From the NCBI RefSeq assembly GCF_014779765.1, contig NZ_JACXZA010000008.1:176096-240095 (forward strand): DNA of 64,000 bases, read 5' to 3'. Source of the DNA: Paenibacillus terricola (GTDB taxonomy: Bacteria; Bacillota; Bacilli; Paenibacillales; Paenibacillaceae). The translations under genes and the position numbers were made by a program. The notes under the pieces are model-generated. The model saw only the letters and a program-made list of their open reading frames with translations. It made no database searches and was not told the DNA's origin. The first letter of the stretch is position 1. Each line of letters starts with the position of its first letter. Of this stretch, positions 26,752 through 36,304 are shown one piece after another.

Positions 26752-28737
26752 ATGCAAACCGCATCGCAATGGATTTGGTACCCTGGTGATTTTGAAATCT
26801 ATCATCATCTGCAGTTAAGCCTAAGGCGGGAAGAACGTGAATATCAATGGCCGGCCTTCTGGCGGCTGGATGACTGCTATCATAACGTAAGGTTCCGCAA
26901 GAAGATTGTTTGTGACGCACCTGAAGAAATGACCGTATTCGCCCATGGCGTCGGTCATGTCTGGGTGGACGGGAAGAAGCATCCGTTCAAGCATCCAATC
27001 ATGCTAGCTGCTGGGCAGCATGAAATCGTAGTTCACGTAGCCCGTCCAGACGGTCTGCCATGTGTCTACGTGGAGGGTGCTGAGAGTGCAAGCGACTCGT
27101 CATGGGAAGCGAATGAATTTGGGCGAGAGTGGCTGCCAGCAGGATGTAATGGGCTGTATCTGAACCGTGAAGATGATCCCAACCATTTTACATTCCAATA
27201 TAAGAAGATTGTGCCGGTATCGATTGAACGCAGGGCGGATGGCATTGTATATGACTATGGCCGCGAAACGTTCGCAGTGCTTGAATTCGAGCAGGTAAAA
27301 GCGTCGTCGGACATTCACCTGTACTACGGGGAATCGCTGGAAGAGGCATTGGATACCGAGCACAGCATTATCATCGACACGATTCCAGCGGGAAGCACGA
27401 CTTATCGTTGTACGGCACGGGCATTTCGTTATCTATACATTCGGTGCGCAGAGCAGGAGACATTCGAGTTGTCGGCTTGGTATGAATATTTGCCATTCAA
27501 TCGAATTGGCAGCTTCAACTCCTCGAACGAGCTGCTGAACCAGATCTGGGAGACGGCAGAGTATACGTTCCATCTGAACAGCCGGGAGTTTTTCCTCGAT
27601 GGAATTAAACGCGATCGGTGGGTGTGGTCGGGGGATGCTTATCAGAGCTACTTGATCAACAACTATTTGTACTTCGACGCCGACATTACGAAGCGAACAA
27701 TCATTGCGCTGCGAGGCAAAGATCCGATTGCGACTCACACCAATACGATTGTGGACTACTCGTTCTATTGGATTATGAGCGTGCATGCATATTATCTCGG
27801 GACGAAAGATCTCGAATTCGTATCGTTCATCTACCCTCGGATGAAGTCGATGATGGATTACTGCATCTCGCGGACGGATGAGGACGGATTCATCCGGGGC
27901 CGCGATGGCGACTGGGTATTCGTCGACTGGGCGGAGTACGATCGGACAGGTGCAGTATGTGCGGAACAAATGCTGCTGGCCGAAAGCTTAAAGGCGGCGT
28001 GGGCTTGCGGCGAGCTTCTCGGGAAGGGCGAAGCGGATTACTTGAGGCGGAGCGAGCAGTTGAAGGAGCAGATCAATGCCCGCTATTGGGACGAGGAACA
28101 CGGTGCGTACATCGACAGTTTCGAGTCTGGTCGGAGGAATGTGACGCGGCATGCGAATATTTTTGCCATTCTATTAGGCATTGCAGATGATCGGCAGCGT
28201 GAGTCGATAATTCAGAACGTGCTGCTGAATGATGAGGTTCCGCAGATCAGTACGCCATACTTCGCGTTCTATGAGCTTGAGGTGATGTGCCAGACGGGTC
28301 AATTGGAGCATGTGACGAAGCTGATGGAGCAGTACTGGGGCGGCATGCTGGCGCTTGGGGCGACGACCTTCTGGGAGGAGTACAATCCGTCGGTTACGGG
28401 CCTTGATCATTATGGCATGTACGGCGACCGATACGGCAAGAGCTTGTGCCATGCTTGGGGTGCGAGTCCGATTTATTTGCTGGGACGCTATTACCTCGGA
28501 GTCTCCCCGACTTCGGCAGGTTATGATACGTTCGTCGTCGAGCCGAAGCTTGGCGGGCTGGAGCAGATTGAAGGCACAGTTCCGGTTAACGGCGGCGTGG
28601 TTGCGGTTAAGATGACTTCCGAAAGGCTGCATGTCATTACGGATAAGAATGGCGGCACAGTGCGGATAAACGGCAAGGAGTACTCGCTTCATAAAGATAT
28701 GCCGTTCGTGTTGGAGATAGGTGGGCGGTTGGTCTAG
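26752..28737 (+). CDS. GH78 alpha-L-rhamnosidase family protein
   Basis: 661 residues, shorter than typical GH78 proteins (about 900). N-terminal beta-domains (SIERRADGIVYDYGRETFAVLEF, YRCTARAFRYLYIR) precede the alpha6/alpha6 barrel with FFLDGIKRDRWVWSGDA (D283, D288), where D288 stands in place of the usual Glu. C-terminal features ATTFWEEYNP and SLCHAWGASPIYLL are family hallmarks. It would release rhamnose for rhaEWAB. No signal peptide. AGAGGA lies 10 bases before the start. Likely controlled by the divergent AraC. Confidence 0.88.
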   Translation: MQTASQWIWYPGDFEIYHHLQLSLRREEREYQWPAFWRLDDCYHNVRFRKKIVCDAPEEMTVFAHGVGHVWVDGKKHPFKHPIMLAAGQHEIVVHVARPDGLPCVYVEGAESASDSSWEANEFGREWLPAGCNGLYLNREDDPNHFTFQYKKIVPVSIERRADGIVYDYGRETFAVLEFEQVKASSDIHLYYGESLEEALDTEHSIIIDTIPAGSTTYRCTARAFRYLYIRCAEQETFELSAWYEYLPFNRIGSFNSSNELLNQIWETAEYTFHLNSREFFLDGIKRDRWVWSGDAYQSYLINNYLYFDADITKRTIIALRGKDPIATHTNTIVDYSFYWIMSVHAYYLGTKDLEFVSFIYPRMKSMMDYCISRTDEDGFIRGRDGDWVFVDWAEYDRTGAVCAEQMLLAESLKAAWACGELLGKGEADYLRRSEQLKEQINARYWDEEHGAYIDSFESGRRNVTRHANIFAILLGIADDRQRESIIQNVLLNDEVPQISTPYFAFYELEVMCQTGQLEHVTKLMEQYWGGMLALGATTFWEEYNPSVTGLDHYGMYGDRYGKSLCHAWGASPIYLLGRYYLGVSPTSAGYDTFVVEPKLGGLEQIEGTVPVNGGVVAVKMTSERLHVITDKNGGTVRINGKEYSLHKDMPFVLEIGGRLV

Positions 28738-28861
28738 AACGGCAACCGTTAGAATTCGTAAGCCTTGTTGCTGAGGCAGATAAGCACGCCGAGAACCGTT
28801 AGCGTGTTCGTGCTAGCAAACTGTCGTGATTATTGAACTGCATATGCGCAGCATACTGTAC

Positions 28862-28902
28862 AAAGAGGATGTCCCCAGCTAACGGCGGGGACATCCTCTT
28901 AG
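28862..28902. terminator. Bidirectional terminator between GH78 and GH42
   Basis: AAAGAGGATGTCCCC and GGGGACATCCTCTT form a strong stem with a roughly 10-base loop. Confidence 0.8.
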
Positions 28903-28916
28903 CTTGATACTATCGT

Positions 28917-30962
28917 TTAGTTCAAGGCGAGCACTCTCACGCCATACGGCTCGATCGTCAGATCGCCTGCTTGAAGCTGTACGCCTTCAAGCAAATCCTC
29001 AGCTTTCTCCAACAGACGGGCAACCGCCGGCTCGCCCGAATAGTTGAGCAGGAATGCGAATCGGCGGTCGCCTTTCTCGCGGATTGCGATCTCCACCTGC
29101 TGGGGAAGCTCCAATTGATCGGCTGCTGCAGGCTGCAGACCAAGCCGGCGAATAAGCGCATTCGCAGCATCAAGGCTGAAGGCAGCGCCGTAATAGTACG
29201 CTTCGCCTTCACCATATGCATTCCGAGTGAGTGCAGGCTTGCCCTCGTAATAAGCGCTGTCGTATACGGCAACCGTTTCAACACGATCATTCGCTGGCAG
29301 GAGAATATCGTTGAACATCGTTGCTTGTACACTTTCGTCCTTGCCATCCGTCCAACGCAGACCTGGTACCTTCGACTTGCTCGTGAGCAGCGTGAATTCT
29401 TCTACCGTAATGCCGCACAATTCTGCGACTGGTCCTGGGAATGGCGCCATCCGGCAGTGCCCCTGCTTATCCTTATAGCCTGTACGTGCACCGAAGATCA
29501 GCTTTCCGCCGCCGGCGACATACTGCTTCAACAGTTCGGCCGTTTCATCCGTAAGAATCGCGGCATGCGGATAGATGAGCACCTTGTAACGCGTTAAGTT
29601 GCTTAGGCTGGTGTTTTCATTGATGTATAGATAATCGTGTGGCACATGGTTGAACTGCATAGCCTTGCTCCAGCTGTATACACTCTCGCGAGAGAGCGGG
29701 CCATGCCATACGTCCAGCTCGCCATCCCACTCGTTATCATAATCATGCAGGATCGCCACTTCAGCAGCGAAGCGGGACCCGACGATCGCTTCTCCGATAC
29801 GCGCCATCTCGCTGCCGACTTTAGCAACTTCTGCGACACGCCTGTTCGGCTGATTATGGTAGTCGTTGATGCCGTGCCAGTAAATCTCAGTGCCGAACGT
29901 TGCTGTTCGCCATCTGAAATACAACAGCATGTCCGCTCCATGAGCAATCGATTGGTACGTCCACAATCGGATTTGGCCGGGCTGCGGCGTTGACTGCGCG
30001 AAGGTGACCCAGCCGCCTGGACCTGCTTGCTGCTCCATGATCGTGTAGTTCGGTGAGATGGAACGCGTCTTCGTCAAGTAATTGGAATAGATGCGGTCGA
30101 GAAGAGGCTGATCGCGATCATCGTCATTCCAGATTGATGTGAAGTTCGGATACGAATCGTAGGAGTAGAAGTCCAGCAGCTGTTCCGTCATCTTGTGGTT
30201 ATCCAGATGCGGGAACATGCCGTTCGTCGTAATCCATTGGTTCGGCGCAAGCTTCCGGATGATATCGACCTGCACCTGTACGAACGAGATGCAGTTGTCC
30301 GAGATGAATCGTTTCTCATCCAGCGCTTGATGCGGATTGACAGTGCCGCGGGGCAGATGGATCTGTGACCAGTCTGAGTAGCTCTGGTTCCAGAATACCG
30401 TTCCCCATGCGGCGTTAAGCGCGTCGAGGGAGCCGTACTTGCCTTCCAGCCAGACACGGAACGACGCATCGTCCGCATCTGAATAGAAGCGATCGCCTTC
30501 GGCGTTCAGCTCGTTATCGATCTGCCAGCCAACCACTCCTGGGTAGTCTGCGTAGTGGCGTGCCATCGCCTCGGTTATTTTGGCACAATAATCGCGGTAG
30601 ATCGGGCTGCTGTAGTTGTAATGCCGACGATTGCCGTGTCGATAAGGCACGCCTTCCTTGTTCACATTCAGAATCTCAGGGTAACGCTGCGTCATCCACG
30701 CTGGGGGCGTTGCCGTTGGCGTACCGATAATGACCTGCAGTCCGTATTGATGCGCAAGATCGATCGCACGGTCGAACAGGTCGAATTGGTACACACCTTC
30801 CTCGGGTTCGAACAGATTCCAAGCAAATTCACCCACTCGAATGATAGAGAAGCCGATCTCCTTCATCCGTTTGAAATCGTCAGCCCACATCGATTCCGGC
30901 CATTGTTCGGGGTAGTAGCATATGCCAAGCGTGAAACGCTCAACGGGTACGGTTTTTGCCAT
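28917..30962 (-). CDS. GH42 beta-galactosidase (first of two)
   Basis: 681 residues. GH42 TIM barrel with GICYYPEQWP, acid/base E151 in WQIDNELN and nucleophile E310 in YTIMEQQAGPGGW, followed by the trimerisation domain (YKVLIYPHAAILTDETAELLKQYVAGGGKLIFG) and a small beta domain. It lacks the zinc-binding cysteines found in the second GH42 of this window. Cytoplasmic. GAGGAG precedes the start, and a good promoter lies upstream. Confidence 0.94.
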   Translation of the reverse strand: MAKTVPVERFTLGICYYPEQWPESMWADDFKRMKEIGFSIIRVGEFAWNLFEPEEGVYQFDLFDRAIDLAHQYGLQVIIGTPTATPPAWMTQRYPEILNVNKEGVPYRHGNRRHYNYSSPIYRDYCAKITEAMARHYADYPGVVGWQIDNELNAEGDRFYSDADDASFRVWLEGKYGSLDALNAAWGTVFWNQSYSDWSQIHLPRGTVNPHQALDEKRFISDNCISFVQVQVDIIRKLAPNQWITTNGMFPHLDNHKMTEQLLDFYSYDSYPNFTSIWNDDDRDQPLLDRIYSNYLTKTRSISPNYTIMEQQAGPGGWVTFAQSTPQPGQIRLWTYQSIAHGADMLLYFRWRTATFGTEIYWHGINDYHNQPNRRVAEVAKVGSEMARIGEAIVGSRFAAEVAILHDYDNEWDGELDVWHGPLSRESVYSWSKAMQFNHVPHDYLYINENTSLSNLTRYKVLIYPHAAILTDETAELLKQYVAGGGKLIFGARTGYKDKQGHCRMAPFPGPVAELCGITVEEFTLLTSKSKVPGLRWTDGKDESVQATMFNDILLPANDRVETVAVYDSAYYEGKPALTRNAYGEGEAYYYGAAFSLDAANALIRRLGLQPAAADQLELPQQVEIAIREKGDRRFAFLLNYSGEPAVARLLEKAEDLLEGVQLQAGDLTIEPYGVRVLALN

Positions 30963-31024
30963 CGTTCACATCTCCTCATCATCGCATCTATTCCAATCAT
31001 GCGGTATGTCCTCTACATGGCCTC

Positions 31025-31054
31025 ATTATAGGAAGGACAGGTATTTGGTGTAAA
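31025..31054 (-). promoter_or_regulatory. Promoter of the first GH42 gene
   Basis: Minus-strand -35 TTTACA (31049-31054) and -10 TATAAT (31025-31030) with an 18-base spacer. Confidence 0.65.
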
Positions 31055-31135
31055 TAACGTGATTTTGTCGAAGATAATAGGTTTTTGAGATTCTCAACAG
31101 CGTACATATGCAATAAGGGAAATGATAAGCATGAA

Positions 31136-31171
31136 TCAAAAAAGCAGGGCTGATGTCGGATCAGCTCTGCC
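31136..31171 (-). terminator. Terminator of the GH127 gene
   Basis: Minus-strand GCAGAGCTGAT and ATCAGCCCTGC form a stem with a 5-base loop followed by TTTTTT. Confidence 0.8.
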
Positions 31172-31212
31172 TTTTATTTTCACAAGAGAAGAAGAATAAG
31201 TTCACGTGCGGT

Positions 31213-33090
31213 TTATACCGTCTTATGATGCGGTTTTATTTTGAAATAGATCTGATACGGTTCATAGCCCACATCACGAATCCGACGAAACTCGATCGCG
31301 GGGTTCTGGTTTACGGTTTTGAAGAAATATCGCCAGGCTCCCCATTCGCGTTCATTCTCCATCGTCAATTCTGCTGCTGGATCATCATGCTCGGTATAGA
31401 GTAGGCGCTCATCGTCGCAGAGACCAGCCAGTACCTCAGGACCATAACGGAATGCGCCGACGCTTGCATCGTCGGGCAGCGGGATGAAACGAATGCCGAT
31501 CGGCAATAGGATGCTCACCTTGTCGCCGTCCTTCCACAGTCGACTGATCGTATAGAATTCGCTGCTATCCGCCGTGGTCCCCAGAAGTTCGCCATTCAAA
31601 TAAATGCTTGCTTCAGACATGATCCATTCCGGAATTCTGAATCGTATCGGAAAGCTGCTCGGCACGGATACATGCACGACGCAATCGTATTTGCGATAAT
31701 TCGGAATATTCTCATGCCGGGCTGTCGCTTCATTGATCGCCTGATAGCCGGCAATATCGGATGATTGCAGCATGCTTCCGCTCATTCGATCTTGTCGCAA
31801 TACGAACTTGGCCGCTTGTCCATCAAGCAGGGCTTCCAGCTCCGTATCGAAGTACTGACATACATGAATGCCATCATCATCCGCCTGGTAAAAGAAATTC
31901 CGATTCAGTGCGGCATTCGCTTGCACCATAGTGCCGTGACAGCAGAAGAAGCTGTTCGTTTCGGTACTCCACTCCTTGCGCAAACCTGCTTTCATCGGAA
32001 GAAAATAAGTGAGCAGCCCTGTCGACGGATGATCGTGTTGTTTGCCAGTAACGCCATATTCTTGATAATAGGCTTGCGCCATGATTCCGTTGTATAGATT
32101 GTATTCGATATATTGAGCGTATGCAGGGTTGCCTGTATGCCGCAGCAGAAACTCCGCCAACCGCATCATATTGTACACCGTGCAATGCTCTTGATTCTTA
32201 TCCCCTAGGCGGGCCTTCATCTTCATCTTCGGCATCCATACTTCACCGGAAGTTTGTCCGCCAGTAGCAAGATAGCCGCGTTCGGTTACCGCGCAATTCC
32301 AGTAGGCGCGAACGATGTCCATCCACTGCTGTTCGCCGGTTACTTCAAATGCCCGCGCGCAACCGAGCACTTCCGGAATTGTTGTGTTCGCATGCATATT
32401 CGTAAGCGGGTCTTTCCCTTCAAGCAGCGGTTGAAACAACCGACGACGATAATAGCGCTGCAGAAGAGTCTTATATTTCTCTTCGCCCGTAATTTGCAGA
32501 AGCTCTGCCCATACTTCAAGCATTCCGCCTGTTTCGGCATCAAGAATGTTGTCGAACTTTTCTCTGTCGAATGAGCTGCTCCACGCCAAGAACCAATCCG
32601 CAAATCGATCGGCCACTTCCAATGCCTGCTTGTTTCCGGCGTAAATGTGCATATCGACGAGGCCCATCAGAAGCTTGTGGAGGTTATATTGAGGCGCCCA
32701 GATGTCCTTGCCTTTCGCGATCCAATGGAGGTATTTCTCAGGAATTGGTCCAACCCATTGCCCGCCATTATCTTTCTGACATTCTGCAAGCTCTTGTACG
32801 ATCAAATCTGCTTTCAGTTTCAACTCTGCATCGCCAGTCTCATCGTAACGGATGGCAGCGGCGGAGAGCCAATGACCTAAGAAATGACCGCGAAGCTGGC
32901 AAACAGGCGACTCCCAGCCCCCATGTGCATCGGGTGGAATCTCTCTTCCTGTATAACGGCCCGCTTCAAGTCGATAATTGAATAGCAAGTTATCGTTGGT
33001 TAGTTTCATCAAATAAGCTCGATTAGCCGTTTCTCTCCTACGCAGCTCGTTGTCCAACAAGTTGACTTGACGACCCCTCAATTCGTTCAT
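31213..33090 (-). CDS. GH127 beta-L-arabinofuranosidase
   Basis: 625 residues, close to the HypBA1 family. Members remove beta-L-arabinofuranose, using a cysteine nucleophile held by zinc. The zinc ligands and nucleophile can be read as E301 and C303 in NQEHCTVYNMMR and C383-C384 in FFCCHGTMVQ, matching E338, C340, C417 and C418 of HypBA1. Other family marks are GHFLGHWLSAAAIRY and WAPQYNLHKLLMGL. No signal peptide. GGAG lies 9 bases upstream. Divergent from a two-part GH43 gene across a 250-base region with palindromes. Confidence 0.94.
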   Translation of the reverse strand: MNELRGRQVNLLDNELRRRETANRAYLMKLTNDNLLFNYRLEAGRYTGREIPPDAHGGWESPVCQLRGHFLGHWLSAAAIRYDETGDAELKLKADLIVQELAECQKDNGGQWVGPIPEKYLHWIAKGKDIWAPQYNLHKLLMGLVDMHIYAGNKQALEVADRFADWFLAWSSSFDREKFDNILDAETGGMLEVWAELLQITGEEKYKTLLQRYYRRRLFQPLLEGKDPLTNMHANTTIPEVLGCARAFEVTGEQQWMDIVRAYWNCAVTERGYLATGGQTSGEVWMPKMKMKARLGDKNQEHCTVYNMMRLAEFLLRHTGNPAYAQYIEYNLYNGIMAQAYYQEYGVTGKQHDHPSTGLLTYFLPMKAGLRKEWSTETNSFFCCHGTMVQANAALNRNFFYQADDDGIHVCQYFDTELEALLDGQAAKFVLRQDRMSGSMLQSSDIAGYQAINEATARHENIPNYRKYDCVVHVSVPSSFPIRFRIPEWIMSEASIYLNGELLGTTADSSEFYTISRLWKDGDKVSILLPIGIRFIPLPDDASVGAFRYGPEVLAGLCDDERLLYTEHDDPAAELTMENEREWGAWRYFFKTVNQNPAIEFRRIRDVGYEPYQIYFKIKPHHKTV

Positions 33091-33135
33091 GCAATATCAC
33101 TCCTGTCCCTAATCGCTGTGTATGATTGTGTACGT

Positions 33136-33293
33136 CTTAACTAAGAGTGATTATAGGGATCAAGAATAACAAATTACATGATTTAACGTATGGAATTATT
33201 GATCTATCCTGAGGAGTAAACGTTGTCATCTGTACGACATTTCGTACATCCGCTAGAATGACATGGAATGTTCGTATTTCATAATTAGTTAAG
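33136..33293. promoter_or_regulatory. Operator candidates in the GH127/GH43 intergenic region
   Basis: Three sites lie in the divergent region: CTTAACTAAG (33136-33145), TGTACG-ACATTT-CGTACA (33231-33248, perfect 6-base arms), and TTAGTTAAG (33285-33293). The outer two share the TTAACTA core with the kinase and GH43 operators. The central one has the TGTACG/CGTACA arms seen in AraR-type operators, but with a 6-base spacer. Confidence 0.45.
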
Positions 33294-33341
33294 AAAAATA
33301 TCTGATGATAAAAATGAACCAATGAAGAGGTGATCGCGTCT

Positions 33342-35240
33342 ATGCAAACATTCGGCTCCATCCTAACGTACGTAAGCAAGGGCGATGGAGGATATCTATC
33401 ACCAGCAGATTCAAGAAGAACGGATGCTTTATACATTGCTGCAAAAGAAAACAGAGATGAACGGTTCACCAATCTCAATAAAGGGAAACCGATTCTGTAT
33501 GTAAAGTGGGAAGATTCGGTCGAGAATGCACCGAACGCTCAAATGGGCTCACCCAGCTTATTTCGCAAACCGGACGGTACTTATGGATTGGTTGCATCCG
33601 AGAACAACAAGGGTAGCGGCATCTATTTGTGGGACTCCATGGATCTTATTGCATTCTCCAATCAAAGACGGATTGAAGTCAACAGGGACGGAGTAGCCTT
33701 GGAAGATCCGAAAATCGTATATGATGCGAGCTCGGATACCTATCAACTGTTCTGGAGAAGCGGCGGCGGTGAGGTTTCGTTTGTTTCGGTTTCGAATGAT
33801 CAACTAACTTCCTTCGCGACGCGGACCGAGCATGAATATGGAGCTGCTGAGATGAAGGGAATTCTCCCTTCTAATGCATTGCCGAATGAAGCGTCCAAAT
33901 TCGATGTGACACAGCAGGAGTATGAGCGAGTGATTCGGAGGTATGCACCTGTAACGAACACAGGTGTACAAGTATTGGAGGATATATCGATCAAGGCAGG
34001 AGAAAATCTGCCTTCGCTAATGGACCGAATCGAGCTGTTCTACAGCGATGGCTCGAGCAAATTTCTTGGTGTGAACTGGAATCTGGAGGATATCCAAGCG
34101 ATTCAACCAACAGAGCCTGGAAGCTACAGGATCAGAGGAACGATTGTGCAGTCTGTATTTGAATATCCATTTATACAAGAACGGGCAGATCCCTTCATAA
34201 CCTATAATCCAGATGACGGTTATTATTATGCGACAGGCTCTTATTATCCGGAATCCGATCCTTCTAATTGGACTGAGTTCGAGATGCAGGACATTGATTA
34301 CGATAGAATTACGCTGCGACGAGGGAGAACGCTTGAGGAACTGCGCTCGGCAGAGGAGTTTGATGTATGGGTACCGCGTGGCGAGGACGGTTTTGTACCC
34401 TTCTTGTGGGCGCCTGAGGTCCATAAAATCAATGGCAAGTGGTACATTCTTGTTGGAGCTGGACAATCGGATAGCGGCAGACGCTGGTGCAGCACGATGG
34501 TTCTGGTTGAATACACCGGGACGCTCCAGGACATGCAGCAGGGCGGTATGTTGAGACGCAACAACTGGAAGCCAAGAGCAATTCAGGACTCCCCTTGCGG
34601 CTTTGACATGACATTCGCCGAGATCAATGGGACTGGGTATTACATTTGGCCTAGCAGATGCCAATTGTATATTCAGAAGGTAGATCCGATAGACCCGACG
34701 AAACGGATTGGCGAAGCAGCAGTTATCAAAGGCATTGATTGGCCGTTCGAATATGGCAAACATAACATTCATCATACCGATCAGGGAATCGTTGAAGGTG
34801 CTGCCGTGCTGCAATATGGGGATAAAATCTATCTAAGCTATGCAGGTGCTACGGTAGACCAATATTACTGTACCGCGGTCATGACAGCTGATGCGGGAGC
34901 CGACGTTATGAATCCTGATAGCTGGACACGTCCGACCTATGCTGCACTAAGTACGGAAGACGTGCTGGCTGTGGAAGGGATCAAGCCCCACTGCGGGCCA
35001 GGTCATAACTCCTTCTCTTTGGATGAGTATGGCAATCCCATTAATATCTATCATGCAAGACCCGTTCCAGATCCGCATGTCGGCGTTGGGGCAGGAGGGC
35101 TTCATGATCCGTGCCGGCACACGATGGTTCGACCGGCGCATATCGCCATTGATGGCACATTAATTCTGAATATGACGAAGGAAGAAGAATTGGCGCCGCA
35201 GAATAGGAATGTAGTGTTGACGGTCAAAGTAATTTATTGA
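33342..35240 (+). CDS. Two-part GH43 protein with an inactive-looking N-terminal half and Ig-like linker
   Basis: About 632 residues. Residues 1-200 resemble part of a GH43-type propeller (MGSPSLFRKPDGTYGLVAS, LEDPKIVYDASSDTYQLFW) without a readable catalytic triad. Residues 205-270 resemble a bacterial Ig-like domain (GENLPSLMDRIELFYSDGSS). Residues 275-632 form a complete GH43 domain with D283 in ERADPFI, D422 in CGFDMTF and E485 in IVEGAAVL. It is related to the GH43 at 24703-25680. Start 33342 (MQTFGS) is 8 bases from GAGGTGA. No signal peptide. Confidence 0.85.
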   Translation: MQTFGSILTYVSKGDGGYLSPADSRRTDALYIAAKENRDERFTNLNKGKPILYVKWEDSVENAPNAQMGSPSLFRKPDGTYGLVASENNKGSGIYLWDSMDLIAFSNQRRIEVNRDGVALEDPKIVYDASSDTYQLFWRSGGGEVSFVSVSNDQLTSFATRTEHEYGAAEMKGILPSNALPNEASKFDVTQQEYERVIRRYAPVTNTGVQVLEDISIKAGENLPSLMDRIELFYSDGSSKFLGVNWNLEDIQAIQPTEPGSYRIRGTIVQSVFEYPFIQERADPFITYNPDDGYYYATGSYYPESDPSNWTEFEMQDIDYDRITLRRGRTLEELRSAEEFDVWVPRGEDGFVPFLWAPEVHKINGKWYILVGAGQSDSGRRWCSTMVLVEYTGTLQDMQQGGMLRRNNWKPRAIQDSPCGFDMTFAEINGTGYYIWPSRCQLYIQKVDPIDPTKRIGEAAVIKGIDWPFEYGKHNIHHTDQGIVEGAAVLQYGDKIYLSYAGATVDQYYCTAVMTADAGADVMNPDSWTRPTYAALSTEDVLAVEGIKPHCGPGHNSFSLDEYGNPINIYHARPVPDPHVGVGAGGLHDPCRHTMVRPAHIAIDGTLILNMTKEEELAPQNRNVVLTVKVIY

Positions 35241-35285
35241 CGGTTGCTTATCGGAGTTGAAAATAATCAACCAAAGCTTTTAAAC

Positions 35286-35318
35286 AAAGGTCCTCGTCCT
35301 TATAGCCGGGGACCTTTC
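35286..35318. terminator. Terminator between GH43 and AraC
   Basis: AAAGGTCC and GGACCTTT arms around an imperfect centre, followed by CGTTTTG. Confidence 0.65.
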
Positions 35319-35332
35319 GTTTTGCATGAACG

Positions 35333-36169
35333 CTATTGTTTCAAATATTGCTTAGGCGTCGTTCCGTACGTGCGCTTGAACATGCGGATGAAATAGCTGG
35401 TGTCCATCCCGACTCTCTCGGCCACTTTCTCTACAGCCATGTTCGGATAGTCCTCGAACAGCTGTACCGCGATGCGCATGCGCAGCTGCAGCATATATTG
35501 CTGCGGCGTCATACCGAAGCTCGCCACGAAGAGCCGGTGAAAATGCTGGACGGAATAACCCGCTGCCCGTGCGACATTCGTCATCAGCAGCCGCTCGTTA
35601 TAGTGGTCGTGAATGAGCTTGACTGCTGTTTGCAGGGCGACATTTGATTGACTGGAAGTGATCGTGCTTTTACCTATTTTGCGGTCGGTGTATTGATTCT
35701 CAAGTATGCTGATCAGCATTCCATATATTCGCCTAGAGGATTCCCAGTAGGCGCTCTCACCACTTGAGTGGAGCAGATGCCACAGCGATTCAAGCTGCTC
35801 CCACAGCTGATTGAAGTTTGAAGCAGGGAGCGGGTTCAGCAGCAGTTCATTCATTTGTTGAAGCATAGACCCAGCTGCGGTGCCGTGGAAACCGATAAAG
35901 CCCAGATCCCATTCCTCGTTCGGGCTATCAGAATAATATTCATGCGGCGTATCGGCTGGCAGCAGCAGCAGCGTACCTTTCGACATCAGGATCTTCTGTT
36001 GACCGTCTATAATAAACACGCCGCGCCCGCTGCGCGATAAGAAAAGCTGGTGTGCTGGATAGCCTTCGGGCCGAGACAGATGCCGCTGAGCATGGTTGCC
36101 GATGACGCGCACATAGAGGGGCAATACCTGTTCGAGGTTCGTAAATTCTGCAAGCAGAAATGGCAGCAT
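35333..36169 (-). CDS. AraC-family regulator divergent from the second GH42
   Basis: About 278 residues. Cupin domain (HQLFLSRSGRGVFIIDGQQ, LLLLPADTPHEYY) and AraC DNA-binding domain (TNVARAAGYSVQHFHRLFVASFGMTPQQYM, AVEKVAERVGMDTSYFIRMFKRTYGTTPKQYL). Start 36169 (MLPFLL) is 8 bases from GGAGG; a longer start at 36184 would contain that ribosome site. Likely regulates the divergent GH42. Confidence 0.9.
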   Translation of the reverse strand: MLPFLLAEFTNLEQVLPLYVRVIGNHAQRHLSRPEGYPAHQLFLSRSGRGVFIIDGQQKILMSKGTLLLLPADTPHEYYSDSPNEEWDLGFIGFHGTAAGSMLQQMNELLLNPLPASNFNQLWEQLESLWHLLHSSGESAYWESSRRIYGMLISILENQYTDRKIGKSTITSSQSNVALQTAVKLIHDHYNERLLMTNVARAAGYSVQHFHRLFVASFGMTPQQYMLQLRMRIAVQLFEDYPNMAVEKVAERVGMDTSYFIRMFKRTYGTTPKQYLKQ

Positions 36170-36304
36170 CGGGATACCCTCCATTCGTAATGTTCATATT
36201 GTACGATTTTGTGGAGGTAACGTTCAATGTTTATAATTGCGATGAAGGCTATAATCAAGTCATTAATGAGTGAATATGACGATAATTCAAAGGAGCGACC
36301 CTTA

